The notes beneath the pieces are model-generated. The model searched no databases. It was given only the letters and a program-made list of their open reading frames with translations, and was not told the DNA's origin. The position numbers and the translations under genes were made by a program. A DNA stretch of 8,598 nucleotides from an uncultured Oscillospiraceae bacterium (GTDB taxonomy: Bacteria > Bacillota > Clostridia > Oscillospirales > Oscillospiraceae). How positions within the stretch are numbered: the first letter of the stretch is position 1; each line of letters starts with the position of its first letter. The stretch is from positions 1 through 8,598 of the forward strand of contig CAKTBC010000078.1 of assembly GCA_934533005.1 (NCBI GenBank). The letters run 5' to 3'. Shown piece after piece: positions 1 to 6,594 of this stretch.

Positions 1-177
1 TTCAAGCGCTTTTACCGCGCCGACCGCGCCCGCGCCATGGATCATAGCTACGGTCTCGGCCTTTCGATCGCCGAGAGTATTGTAACGGAGCATGGCGGGA
101 AAATCCGCTGCGAGGGCAAAGAGGGCGGGAATATATTCACCATCACACTCCAGACCGCGAAAGGAGAGCTAAAATGA
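1..177 (+). CDS. Sensor histidine kinase, C-terminal end only (partial)
   Basis: Frame 1 is open from the window edge to a TGA at 175-177 and gives the last 58 residues of a histidine kinase. The sequence shows the F-box of the HATPase domain (FKRFYRAD, residues 1-8 of the fragment), the G2 box GLGLSIA (about residues 18-24) and the usual following segment ending in TEHGGKI. These parts form the ATP lid and the last strands of the catalytic ATP-binding domain that phosphorylates the dimerisation histidine. The sensor, HAMP and DHp parts lie left of the window, so the signal cannot be guessed. The stop codon overlaps the next ATG as ATGA, so it is probably co-transcribed and translationally coupled with the acetyltransferase gene. 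The identification as a kinase is firm; the partner response regulator is not visible. Confidence 0.9.
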   Translation, partial: FKRFYRADRARAMDHSYGLGLSIAESIVTEHGGKIRCEGKEGGNIFTITLQTAKGELK

Positions 178-1223
178 GCTTTGATATTTCCGCGCTGTCC
201 GGCCGGTTCACCGTCCGGCGGCTGAATGAATCCGACGCGCCCGCCATGCTCGCGTTATCGGAGAAAAATACAGTCTATTACCGCTACCACGCCCCCGCAC
301 CGTCGCTGGAAGATATGCGCGAAGGGCTGACGGCACTTCCGCCGGGCAAGACCATGGCGGATAAGTATTATGTCGGCTTCTTTGAGGGAGATACCCTCGC
401 CGCCCTGCTTGATCTTGTGCTCGACTATCCGGAAACCGGCACGGCGTTTATCGGCCTCTTCATGCTTGACGCCGCATATCAGGGCAAGGGTGTCGGCAGC
501 TCGCTCTTTTCCGGCATCGCCGGCGTACTCGCACACGGCGGATATAAAAAGCTGCGTCTCGCCATAGACAAAGGAAATCCGCAGAGCGAGGCGTTCTGGA
601 CGAAGTACGGCTTTATCAAAACCGGCGAGGAGTACCCCAACGACTCTTCCGCCTATCTGCCAATGGAGCGGCTGCTGCAAAAAGGAGAGAAAGACATGCC
701 TGCTTCATTTCGCAAAGCAATGGCGGCGGACATCGACGCCGTGACTGCTATATATAACGCCATTATAAATGAGGAAGAGGCCGGGCGCGCCACGACCGGC
801 TGGAAGCGCGACATATACCCCGTGCGTGCTACGGCGGAGGCCGCGCTCGCACGCGACGACCTCTTTGTGGCAGAGTTGGACGGAAAAGTCGCTGCGTCCG
901 CCGTTCTAAACCGGATTCAGGTCGATGTATACGCCGGTGCACCGTGGGAATTTGATGCGCCGGACGAGGAAGTTTTCGTTATGCACACGCTTGTGGTCGA
1001 TCCCGCCGCCGGAGGCCACGGGCTCGGCCGCGCATTTGAGGCTTTTTATGAGCAGGAGGCCGCGCAGCAGGGCTGCCGGTACCTTCGCATTGATACAAAC
1101 GTGCGCAACACCCGCGCACGGGCGTTCTACCACTCGCTTGGATATAAAGAGATCGGTGTTGTCCCCTGCTCGTTCAACGGTCTGAGTGACATTGATCTTG
1201 TGCTGCTCGAAAAAGCTCTGTGA
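174..1223 (+). CDS. Tandem GNAT-family N-acetyltransferase (two fused GNAT domains)
   Basis: A 349-residue cytoplasmic protein with two complete GNAT domains. These domains transfer an acetyl group from acetyl-CoA to an amine; the substrates are unknown. Domain 1 spans about residues 1-168, with the acetyl-CoA pyrophosphate loop QGKGVG at 103-108 and the C-terminal strand/helix NPQSEAFWTKYGF at 135-147. Domain 2 spans about 176-349, with VDPAAGGHGLG at 275-285 and NTRARAFYHSLGY at 312-324. In domain 2 the usual Q/R that opens the loop is a glycine (G280). The ATG at 174 is preceded by AAAGGAGA at good spacing and overlaps the kinase stop. Each domain alone has the length of a normal single GNAT protein (about 170 residues). 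Met175 at the joint has its own ribosome binding site, so this looks like a recent fusion of two adjacent genes. A standalone domain 2 could still be made from position 696. Confidence 0.9.
   Translation: MSFDISALSGRFTVRRLNESDAPAMLALSEKNTVYYRYHAPAPSLEDMREGLTALPPGKTMADKYYVGFFEGDTLAALLDLVLDYPETGTAFIGLFMLDAAYQGKGVGSSLFSGIAGVLAHGGYKKLRLAIDKGNPQSEAFWTKYGFIKTGEEYPNDSSAYLPMERLLQKGEKDMPASFRKAMAADIDAVTAIYNAIINEEEAGRATTGWKRDIYPVRATAEAALARDDLFVAELDGKVAASAVLNRIQVDVYAGAPWEFDAPDEEVFVMHTLVVDPAAGGHGLGRAFEAFYEQEAAQQGCRYLRIDTNVRNTRARAFYHSLGYKEIGVVPCSFNGLSDIDLVLLEKAL
683..698 (+). promoter_or_regulatory. Internal ribosome binding site and ATG at the GNAT fusion joint
   Basis: AGGAG at 683-687 lies 8 bases before an in-frame ATG at 696-698 (Met175 of the fused protein). 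The residues that follow begin a complete GNAT domain. Codon 169, CAA at 678-680, sits exactly where the first domain should end after MERLL and is one transition from TAA. What is seen is a well-formed Shine-Dalgarno sequence inside a reading frame; the inference is that it is the surviving start site of a formerly separate gene and may still be used. Confidence 0.7.
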
Positions 1224-1236
1224 GGAAGATAAAACC

Positions 1237-1752
1237 ATGACGTTTCAAAAGGCCGTCTCCGCTGATTTTGCACGTATCCGCGATTTCTACCGGCGTCTGA
1301 TCGACGCAATGGATCAAGCAACCATCGGCTGGAAAAAGGGCATTTACCCAACGGACGAATTTCTTCTCAAAAGTCTTGGCTGCGGTGAGCTTTACACGCT
1401 TTCCGATGGTGATATGCTCTGCGGCTGCGTCATCCTCAACAGCGAATGCAACGATGGATACGCCGGCGTGCCGTGGACGCAGAAACTCACGCCGGAGGAA
1501 GTGCTCATTCCGCACGCGCTCGCCGTTGACCCCGCGATACAGGGGCGTGGCTGCGGCAAGGCGCTCGTGCGCGGGATGATCGATCTCGCCCGCAGCACGG
1601 GAAAGAAGGCTGTCCGGCTGGACATTCTCTCCGGCAACGACGCCGCCGAGCGGCTATATACCCGCGCTGGGTTCCAGTTTGTGCAGGCAAAGCCGATGTT
1701 CTACGAGGACACCGGCTGGACGGAATACAAAATGTTTGAACTGAATCTTTAA
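1237..1752 (+). CDS. GNAT-family N-acetyltransferase
   Basis: A 171-residue single-domain GNAT acetyltransferase using acetyl-CoA; the acceptor is unknown. The acetyl-CoA loop is QGRGCG at residues 102-107, preceded by the strand HALAVDP (93-99). The C-terminal NDAAERLYTRAGF follows at about 134-146. I chose the ATG at 1237 rather than an upstream in-frame ATG at 1186, because AGGAAG at 1223-1228 sits 8 bases before it and the upstream start would overlap the previous gene by 38 bases. The protein is a divergent paralogue of domain 2 of the preceding gene: both share FxKA near the start, GWKxxIYP, YAGxPW and EEVxxxHxLxVDP in the same order and spacing. It lies 13 bases after that gene in one operon and ends in TAA just before a strong hairpin. 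Confidence 0.92.
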   Translation: MTFQKAVSADFARIRDFYRRLIDAMDQATIGWKKGIYPTDEFLLKSLGCGELYTLSDGDMLCGCVILNSECNDGYAGVPWTQKLTPEEVLIPHALAVDPAIQGRGCGKALVRGMIDLARSTGKKAVRLDILSGNDAAERLYTRAGFQFVQAKPMFYEDTGWTEYKMFELNL

Positions 1753-1763
1753 AACATAAAACC

Positions 1764-1796
1764 ACCGGCGGACGGGAAGATTTCCCGTCCGCCGGT
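1764..1796. terminator. Bidirectional Rho-independent terminator between convergent operons
   Basis: ACCGGCGGACGGGAA at 1764-1778 pairs perfectly with 1782-1796, giving a 15-bp GC-rich stem with a 3-base GAT loop. On the plus strand it is followed by a T-containing stretch (TTCGTTATT). On the minus strand it is followed by a T-rich run (TTTTATGTTTT, complement of 1752-1762). It starts 11 bases after the stop of the acetyltransferase and lies 13 bases beyond the stop of the convergent MFS gene, so it very likely ends both transcripts. Confidence 0.9.
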
Positions 1797-1809
1797 TTCG
1801 TTATTCGGC

Positions 1810-3021
1810 TTATTCGGTTTTTGGCGTATCGGCGCGGAAGATGAGCATTCCGGCGGCAGCGAGCAAAAGGATCCCGCCGCCAACGATGGCGAAGCCCGCA
1901 GGGCTCGACGTATCGAGCAGGAACGAAAACACAAACGATCCTACCGGCATGAACAGCACCGCCACAGTGAAGATGATGCTGAACACGCGCCCGAGATACG
2001 CCTCGTCTGCGCGCAGCTGTACATACGACATGAACTGGATGTTGAAAACCGTCAGCGCCGTGCCGGAGAGCAGGAACGGAAGGAGACATACGACCGCGCT
2101 CCCCGTGAGCGCCGCGAGCGGTTCGAGTGCGAGAGCAACGCCCATCGCGCCGAGGAAGAGCGTCATAAGACGTGCATTTTCCTTTATGCGGCTTCCCAGC
2201 CGCGAGCTGATAAGCGAGCCGAGCAGCCCGCCCGCCGCCTCCATAATGAGCACCTTACTGTAAAACTCGATGTCGAAGGAAGCGTACATCACGTCTGTAT
2301 ATGGGCAAAGGAGATTGAATCCCGCGAGGAAGAAGTTAACGAGTGCCGAGAGCAGAATGAGAAACAGAAGCTGCCGCTCCCGCACAAGATAGGTAAAGCC
2401 CTCGGCGATATCACGGAAGATGTTCTTTTTCTGCGCCGGCTTTCTCTGCGTATCCGAAATTGGCGTGAGAAGCATTTCGGAAACGGCGGACAAAAGGAAT
2501 GTGAGCGCGTCGAAGAGAAGCGCCCCTCGCACGCCGATCCAGCGCACAAGCAGCATACCGGCCATCGGCCCTGCGATCTTGATGACCTCTCCCCCGCCGT
2601 TGCTGACAGAGTTGAAGATACCGATGCGCTCGGCATCGATCACCTCACGGACAATGGAGCGGTACGTCGGGGAATTGAAAGCGTACACGACAGCGAGCAG
2701 GGCGTTGGCCGTGATAACGACCTCCGCCATGCGCGGCGAGGCGACGAAGAAGCTCACCGCAAGGCAGATGGCTGCGGCCAGAATGTCCGTGACGATAAGG
2801 ATCTTTTTCCGGCTGCCGCTGTCAGCCTTCGCGCCGCCGATGAGATTAAAGAGGATTTGAATGACCGTCTCCGAGCTCTGATAGAGCGCCAGCACCCACG
2901 GCGCGTGAGAGAACGCGCCGACGATGCTCACGCTGTTCGCATAATCGAAAACGATGTTTCCGAGCTTGGACGTCCACTTTCCAAACCAGAGCAGCGCCTC
3001 ATTTTTTCGCTCTTTTCTCAT
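1810..3021 (-). CDS. MFS transporter, multidrug/macrolide-efflux type
   Basis: A 403-residue polytopic membrane protein of the major facilitator superfamily, probably in the drug:proton antiporter-like group that includes MefA and EntS exporters. The sequence shows alternating hydrophobic segments across the whole length (for example about 74-93, 105-117, 165-182, 217-235, 285-304, 308-325, 347-369 and 376-395). A degenerate motif A lies in the loop after the second helix (GGAKADSGSRKK, 62-73), and a central hydrophilic linker at about 187-210 separates the two six-helix halves. LGRVFS (343-348) is typical of this subgroup. The ATG at 3021 has a GAGG at 3030-3027 and follows the Nudix stop by 9 bases, so it is the last gene of the DUF1015-ftsH-nudix-MFS operon. 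The substrate cannot be told from sequence; export of a small hydrophobic compound is an inference from the family. Confidence 0.88.
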   Translation of the reverse strand: MRKERKNEALLWFGKWTSKLGNIVFDYANSVSIVGAFSHAPWVLALYQSSETVIQILFNLIGGAKADSGSRKKILIVTDILAAAICLAVSFFVASPRMAEVVITANALLAVVYAFNSPTYRSIVREVIDAERIGIFNSVSNGGGEVIKIAGPMAGMLLVRWIGVRGALLFDALTFLLSAVSEMLLTPISDTQRKPAQKKNIFRDIAEGFTYLVRERQLLFLILLSALVNFFLAGFNLLCPYTDVMYASFDIEFYSKVLIMEAAGGLLGSLISSRLGSRIKENARLMTLFLGAMGVALALEPLAALTGSAVVCLLPFLLSGTALTVFNIQFMSYVQLRADEAYLGRVFSIIFTVAVLFMPVGSFVFSFLLDTSSPAGFAIVGGGILLLAAAGMLIFRADTPKTE

Positions 3022-3030
3022 GTCTCCCTC

Positions 3031-3471
3031 TCAGCCGAGCAGCACCCAGCCCTCTTTCTCTTCCGAATAAAACATTTCGCTGTACGTCGCTTCATCGCAG
3101 ATGCGCAGCACATCATGCATGCCCCAGATGGTATCGAGCTTCGCAAATTCCTCCCGTTCGATCCAGAACACGCGCCCCTCCTCGGAGGACTTGAGTGTAC
3201 CGGAAAACCGGTCGGCGCGGTAGAGCGCAACGATAAAGCGTGTGCCGTCCTTGCGCATCCAGTCCTTGACACCGCAGAGCACGGGATGCTCGATGGTAAG
3301 CCCGGTCTCCTCGCGCATTTCGCGGACAACGGAAGAGAGGATCGGCTCCCCCGGCTCCACATGGCCGCCGGGGAATACAATGCCGCAGCCGACCTTGTCC
3401 TACACGAGCACGCGGCTGCCGTCACAGATCACGCAGAGATTGGTAAGCTCAACAAGACTCGCCCGGCTCAC
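3031..3471 (-). pseudogene. Nudix hydrolase interrupted by an in-frame TAG at codon 24
   Basis: Reading from a GTG at 3471-3469, whose last bases overlap the ftsH stop (GTGA), gives 146 codons of a Nudix hydrolase with one amber codon at 3402-3400. Before it the frame reads VELTNLCVICDGSRVLV (codons 7-23). After it comes DKVGCGIVFPGG and a complete Nudix box at 36-58 (G36, E42, R50, E51, E54, E55, G57), the metal and diphosphate binding site. In my recollection of related 8-oxo-dGTP diphosphatase-like proteins this position is glutamine (VLVQD), and CAG to TAG is one transition. The start is supported by GAGGAG at 3485-3480, 8 bases before the GTG. A restart at GTG 3360 would lose Gly36 of the box and has no clear ribosome site. 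The frame is otherwise undamaged to TGA 3033-3031. It could be a fresh pseudogene, a sequence error or a readthrough gene. The likely ancestral role is hydrolysis of nucleoside-diphosphate-linked compounds or damaged nucleotides. Confidence 0.85.
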
Positions 3472-5297
3472 GCTTTCTTCTCCTCGCGCTCGAGGATCGT
3501 CATAAACTCCTCGCCGGTGATGGTCTCCTTTTCATAGAGATACTTTGCGAGCACATCGAGCTTCGCGCGGTTTTCCAGAAGAAGATTCTTCGCTTTTTCG
3601 TGCTGCGTTTTGACGAGCGCGACGACCTTATCGTCAATGACTTTCTGCGTATCCGCCGAGCACGCGAGCGAGGCGTCGCCGCCGAGATACTGGTTCGTGA
3701 CCGTTTCAAGCGCGACCATGTCGAAATCGTCGCTCATGCCGTAGCGCGTGATCATCGCGCGGGCGAGTTTGGTAGCCTGCTCGATGTCGTTCGAGGCGCC
3801 GGTCGTGATCTCGCCGAACACGACCTCTTCGGCGGCGCGGCCGCCGGTGAACGTGGCGATCTTGTTTTCGATCTCCTGCTTTGTCATGAGGTACTTGTCG
3901 CCAGTCTCCACCTGCATCGTGTACCCCAGCGCGCCGGACGTGCGCGGAATGATCGTGATCTTCTGCACGGGTGCGGAGTGCGTCTGCATCGCCGCAACAA
4001 GCGCGTGGCCGATCTCGTGGTAGGCCACGACCTTCTTCTCCTGATCGGATAGGACGGCGTTTTTCTTCTGGTATCCGGCGATAACGACCTCGATGCTCTC
4101 CTCGAGATCCGCCTCGGTAACGATGGTGCGGCCGTTGCGCACGGCGCGCAGAGCGGCCTCGTTGATGATATTGGCAAGCTCCGCGCCGGAAGCACCGGAG
4201 GCCATGCGGGCGATCGTGTGAAAATCCACATCCTCTGCGGGCTTGATCTTGCGAGCGTGAACCTTCAAAATGGCCTCGCGTCCGGCAAGGTCGGGCAGCT
4301 CGACCGGCACGCGGCGGTCAAAGCGGCCGGGGCGTGTGAGCGCCGGGTCGAGCGATTCGGGGCGGTTCGTTGCGGCAAGGATGATGACGCCGTTGTTGCT
4401 CTCAAAGCCGTCCATCTCGGTGAGGAGCTGGTTGAGCGTCTGCTCGCGCTCGTCGTTGCCGCCCATCGCGCCGCCGCTGCGCTTCTGGCCGATGGCGTCG
4501 ATCTCGTCGATGAATACGATGCAGGGAGCCTTCTCCTTTGCCTGGCTGAAGAGATCGCGCACCTTGCTTGCTCCCATGCCGACGAACATCTCCACGAACT
4601 CCGAGCCGGAGATGGAGAAGAACGGCACATTCGATTCGCCCGCCACGGCCTTGGCGAGCATCGTTTTGCCAGTTCCCGGAGGTCCAACGAGCAATATACC
4701 CTTCGGCATCGACGCGCCCGCGTCCGTGTACTTGCTCGGATTATGGAGATAATCCACGATCTCGGCAAGGCTTTCCTTCGCCTCGTCCTCGCCGGCCACA
4801 TCGTCAAAGCGGATGCCGTGCGTAGACTGCACATAGACCTTCGCATTGCTTTTGCCTATGCCGAAGGACATGACGTCCTTGCCGCCCATCTGATCCATGA
4901 GCTTTTTGCGCATGAACTGGCCAAATATCATGAAAATGACAAGCGGCAGAATGAGCGTCAAGAGATAGCTCAGCACCGGCGACATAGCCTGCTCAATGTC
5001 CTTGGCGAACTCCGCGCCGCAGTCATAGAGGCGCTGTGTGAGCGTCGGATCGTACATAACGCCGGTCACATAGATCGTGCCGTCGTTTTTACCGGTGAAC
5101 ACGATTTCCGTATCGCTGACGTCCACCTTGCCGATCTGCTTCTCCTCGATCATGCGCATGAAGGTACTGTAGTCCGTCTCTACAACGCGCTGCCGGTTGA
5201 GCATCGGCGCAACGAAGATGTTGAAGAGCACCAGCGCGATGAGCGTGATGGTGTAATAATACGCCAACGGCTTTTTCGGGTTTTTGACTTCTTTCAT
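3468..5297 (-). CDS. ftsH: ATP-dependent zinc metalloprotease FtsH
   Basis: A 609-residue membrane-anchored AAA+ protease that unfolds and degrades membrane and short-lived cytoplasmic proteins as a hexamer. Visible in order: a first membrane helix at about 14-32; a small extracytoplasmic domain at about 33-107; a second helix at about 108-127; the AAA+ module with Walker A GPPGTGKT (205-212), Walker B VFIDEID (261-267) and the second region of homology ATNRPESLDPALTRPGRFDRR (309-329). The M41 peptidase domain follows, with zinc motif HEIGH (427-431) and the third ligand expected at D504 in ASNDIEQAT. The common motif is HEAGH; alanine to isoleucine keeps the HExGH pattern. The length is normal for the shorter Firmicutes FtsH proteins, and it may be a second, divergent copy rather than the main one. 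The ATG at 5297 follows AAGGAGG (5311-5305) by 7 bases. It lies 26 bases after the DUF1015 gene and its stop overlaps the Nudix GTG. Confidence 0.96.
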   Translation of the reverse strand: MKEVKNPKKPLAYYYTITLIALVLFNIFVAPMLNRQRVVETDYSTFMRMIEEKQIGKVDVSDTEIVFTGKNDGTIYVTGVMYDPTLTQRLYDCGAEFAKDIEQAMSPVLSYLLTLILPLVIFMIFGQFMRKKLMDQMGGKDVMSFGIGKSNAKVYVQSTHGIRFDDVAGEDEAKESLAEIVDYLHNPSKYTDAGASMPKGILLVGPPGTGKTMLAKAVAGESNVPFFSISGSEFVEMFVGMGASKVRDLFSQAKEKAPCIVFIDEIDAIGQKRSGGAMGGNDEREQTLNQLLTEMDGFESNNGVIILAATNRPESLDPALTRPGRFDRRVPVELPDLAGREAILKVHARKIKPAEDVDFHTIARMASGASGAELANIINEAALRAVRNGRTIVTEADLEESIEVVIAGYQKKNAVLSDQEKKVVAYHEIGHALVAAMQTHSAPVQKITIIPRTSGALGYTMQVETGDKYLMTKQEIENKIATFTGGRAAEEVVFGEITTGASNDIEQATKLARAMITRYGMSDDFDMVALETVTNQYLGGDASLACSADTQKVIDDKVVALVKTQHEKAKNLLLENRAKLDVLAKYLYEKETITGEEFMTILEREEKKA

Positions 5298-5323
5298 AAT
5301 CGAACCTCCTTGGAGTTTCTATT

Positions 5324-6526
5324 TTAACGTATCCTGCGGCATTCGAGATAATAGCGCTTGTCGCGCGCGTTGCCCATGGAAAAGCTCTTTTTCGGCAGAG
5401 CGCCATTTTTGAGAACAGACAGGAATAGTCCGCTCTTTTCGACTGGCGGCAGCAGTACCGCGGCGCAGCCCGGCTTTTCGCCGAGAGCGCGCGCCGTGTC
5501 GTCGCCGTGAATGTAGTCGATATACCCTCCATGTGCAGCGGTGTAGGCGCGGCAGAAGTTCTCCGCCGCCGCAACGCGCTCTCCGAGCGTTTTGTCCTTT
5601 GCTTCCCACTCCGCCCGGTGCGCGGCGAGCTCGGAGGCAAAGGCGGATGTATCCGTATCGAAGATCACGCGATGGATCGGCTCAAAATCGAGCGACGGCT
5701 CATGGATATTCTCGATCTCCACAAGAGCGAAGCGGGCGGGGTCGCTCAGCCGCTCGTTTTCCGGCAGAGTTTCACGCTTTTCCTCCCAGAAACGTCTGGC
5801 TGCGGCGAGAGAGTGGTTGCCGTCGCCGACGGCAAAGGTAAGCTTGCCGTTTTCTGCCGCATCACCGTATTTTTCCCGCTGCAGGGCGGCATTATCGAGC
5901 GAATCGAGCGCCGACTGCACCGCGCTCTTCGTATCCCCGCTCACACGCCACCCGGCTATATGGCCGCCGCCGAGCATGAGATCAAAGTCGTAGACCTTTT
6001 CGAGCGTGTCCTTCGCCATTTCCGCGAGAGAAAGCACGCTGTCCGTCCGGTTGTCCATCAGCAACAGTGTGTGCGGCATTTCAAGCGGCGCGCCGCGGCG
6101 GATATTCACACGCGGCGGCAGGCGCTCCTCCACGGTGCCCTCCGTGGAGCGGACGCTCACTGGCAGTCTGCCGGTAAAATCGTACTGCTCCAGATCGAGC
6201 GCTGCGACAAGGCCGCGGCGAATGCGTCCATCCGGCAGAGTTCGTTCCACATAAACAAAGCTGTCCGGGATCGTTTGAAAAACATCCTCCGCAAGATAGC
6301 GGCGCATCGTTTCGGCAATGCGCGTATCCGCGCCCTCGGCGCGCGCGGTATGCAGCCACGCCTCCGGCAGCATGAGAGAGAGGGTGCTCGGCTTTTCCGC
6401 CGCTCGCTTTTCCGCCGCGGCCCAGTATTCCGGCTCGGATGTGAACTGATCGCACGCGATCACGCTCCATGCGCCCATATCTTCGGCACGCGGGAGAAGG
6501 ATATCCGTACTTGTAACGATGTGCAT
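5324..6526 (-). CDS. DUF1015 family protein
   Basis: A 400-residue soluble protein that I recognise as DUF1015 (PF06245-type), a widespread family without an established biochemical role. Features matching the family are the N-terminal AWSVIACDQFTSEPEYW (19-35), PSTLSLMLPE (46-55), the GDGNHS motif at 234-239, PIHR at 283-286 and the C-terminal segment LPKKSFSMGNARDKRYYLE (377-395). There is no signal peptide or membrane segment. The ATG at 6526 is preceded by AAGGAG (6541-6536) at 9 bases; another ATG at 6533 is in a different frame. It is the first gene of the minus-strand operon with ftsH 26 bases downstream. A consensus promoter lies just upstream within the liv terminator. In some bacteria members sit near serine biosynthesis genes (recalled, not tested); here the neighbour is a protease, which gives no clear functional clue. 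Confidence 0.9.
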   Translation of the reverse strand: MHIVTSTDILLPRAEDMGAWSVIACDQFTSEPEYWAAAEKRAAEKPSTLSLMLPEAWLHTARAEGADTRIAETMRRYLAEDVFQTIPDSFVYVERTLPDGRIRRGLVAALDLEQYDFTGRLPVSVRSTEGTVEERLPPRVNIRRGAPLEMPHTLLLMDNRTDSVLSLAEMAKDTLEKVYDFDLMLGGGHIAGWRVSGDTKSAVQSALDSLDNAALQREKYGDAAENGKLTFAVGDGNHSLAAARRFWEEKRETLPENERLSDPARFALVEIENIHEPSLDFEPIHRVIFDTDTSAFASELAAHRAEWEAKDKTLGERVAAAENFCRAYTAAHGGYIDYIHGDDTARALGEKPGCAAVLLPPVEKSGLFLSVLKNGALPKKSFSMGNARDKRYYLECRRIR

Positions 6527-6552
6527 AGGTCATTTCTCCTTAAAAAGAAAAC

Positions 6553-6581
6553 CGGGAGACTATAATTATAATAGTCTCCCG
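6553..6581 (-). terminator. Rho-independent terminator of the liv operon
   Basis: CGGGAGACTAT pairs perfectly with ATAGTCTCCCG (6553-6563 with 6571-6581), an 11-bp stem with a 7-base AT loop. On the minus strand it is followed by GTTTTCTTTTTA (6552-6541). It begins 13 bases after the livF stop. The hairpin overlaps the promoter of the next operon. Its weak AT-rich top is what allows it to carry a -10 element. Confidence 0.85.
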
Positions 6582-6594
6582 CGGAAAATGTCAA
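6565..6594 (-). promoter_or_regulatory. Consensus housekeeping promoter for the DUF1015-ftsH operon
   Basis: On the minus strand TTGACA (6594-6589) and TATAAT (6570-6565) are both exact consensus hexamers separated by 18 bases. Transcription would begin near 6558, giving a leader of roughly 30 bases that carries the AAGGAG of the DUF1015 gene. The -35 begins on the base directly after the livF stop codon. The -10 falls in the loop of the liv terminator hairpin, so a transcript starting here lacks the left half of the hairpin and would not be stopped by it. Confidence 0.75.

Noticed and set aside
1186..1236. Upstream ATG for the third GNAT gene
   Set aside because: The added 17 residues (beginning MTLILCC) are out-of-frame sequence from the previous gene's end. 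The ATG at 1237 has a well-spaced AGGAAG and matches the expected start of the paralogous domain.
3400..3402. TAG read as pyrrolysine, or a whole-genome amber recoding
   Set aside because: No Pyl genes or suppressor tRNA are visible here, and Nudix enzymes are not known pyrrolysine proteins. A single C-to-T change is simpler. It is kept only as a testable alternative in the finding.
2857..3537. Plus-strand open frame across the MFS, Nudix and ftsH ends
   Set aside because: It spans parts of three real minus-strand genes and has a low-complexity basic composition and no start signal.
5298..5323. Possible small hairpin hiding the ftsH ribosome site (CTCCAAGGAG)
   Set aside because: The stem is only 4 bp with a 2-base loop, too small to be a stable regulatory structure.
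4218..5327. Long plus-strand open frame (369 codons) opposite ftsH
   Set aside because: It lies wholly antisense to an unambiguous ftsH, has no ribosome site or recognisable domain, and is rich in H, R and A as expected for the complement of GC-biased codons.
5507..6565. Long plus-strand open frame (352 codons) opposite the DUF1015 gene
   Set aside because: Antisense to a gene with clear family motifs. The translation shows no domain and runs through the liv terminator hairpin, so it is a shadow of codon bias.
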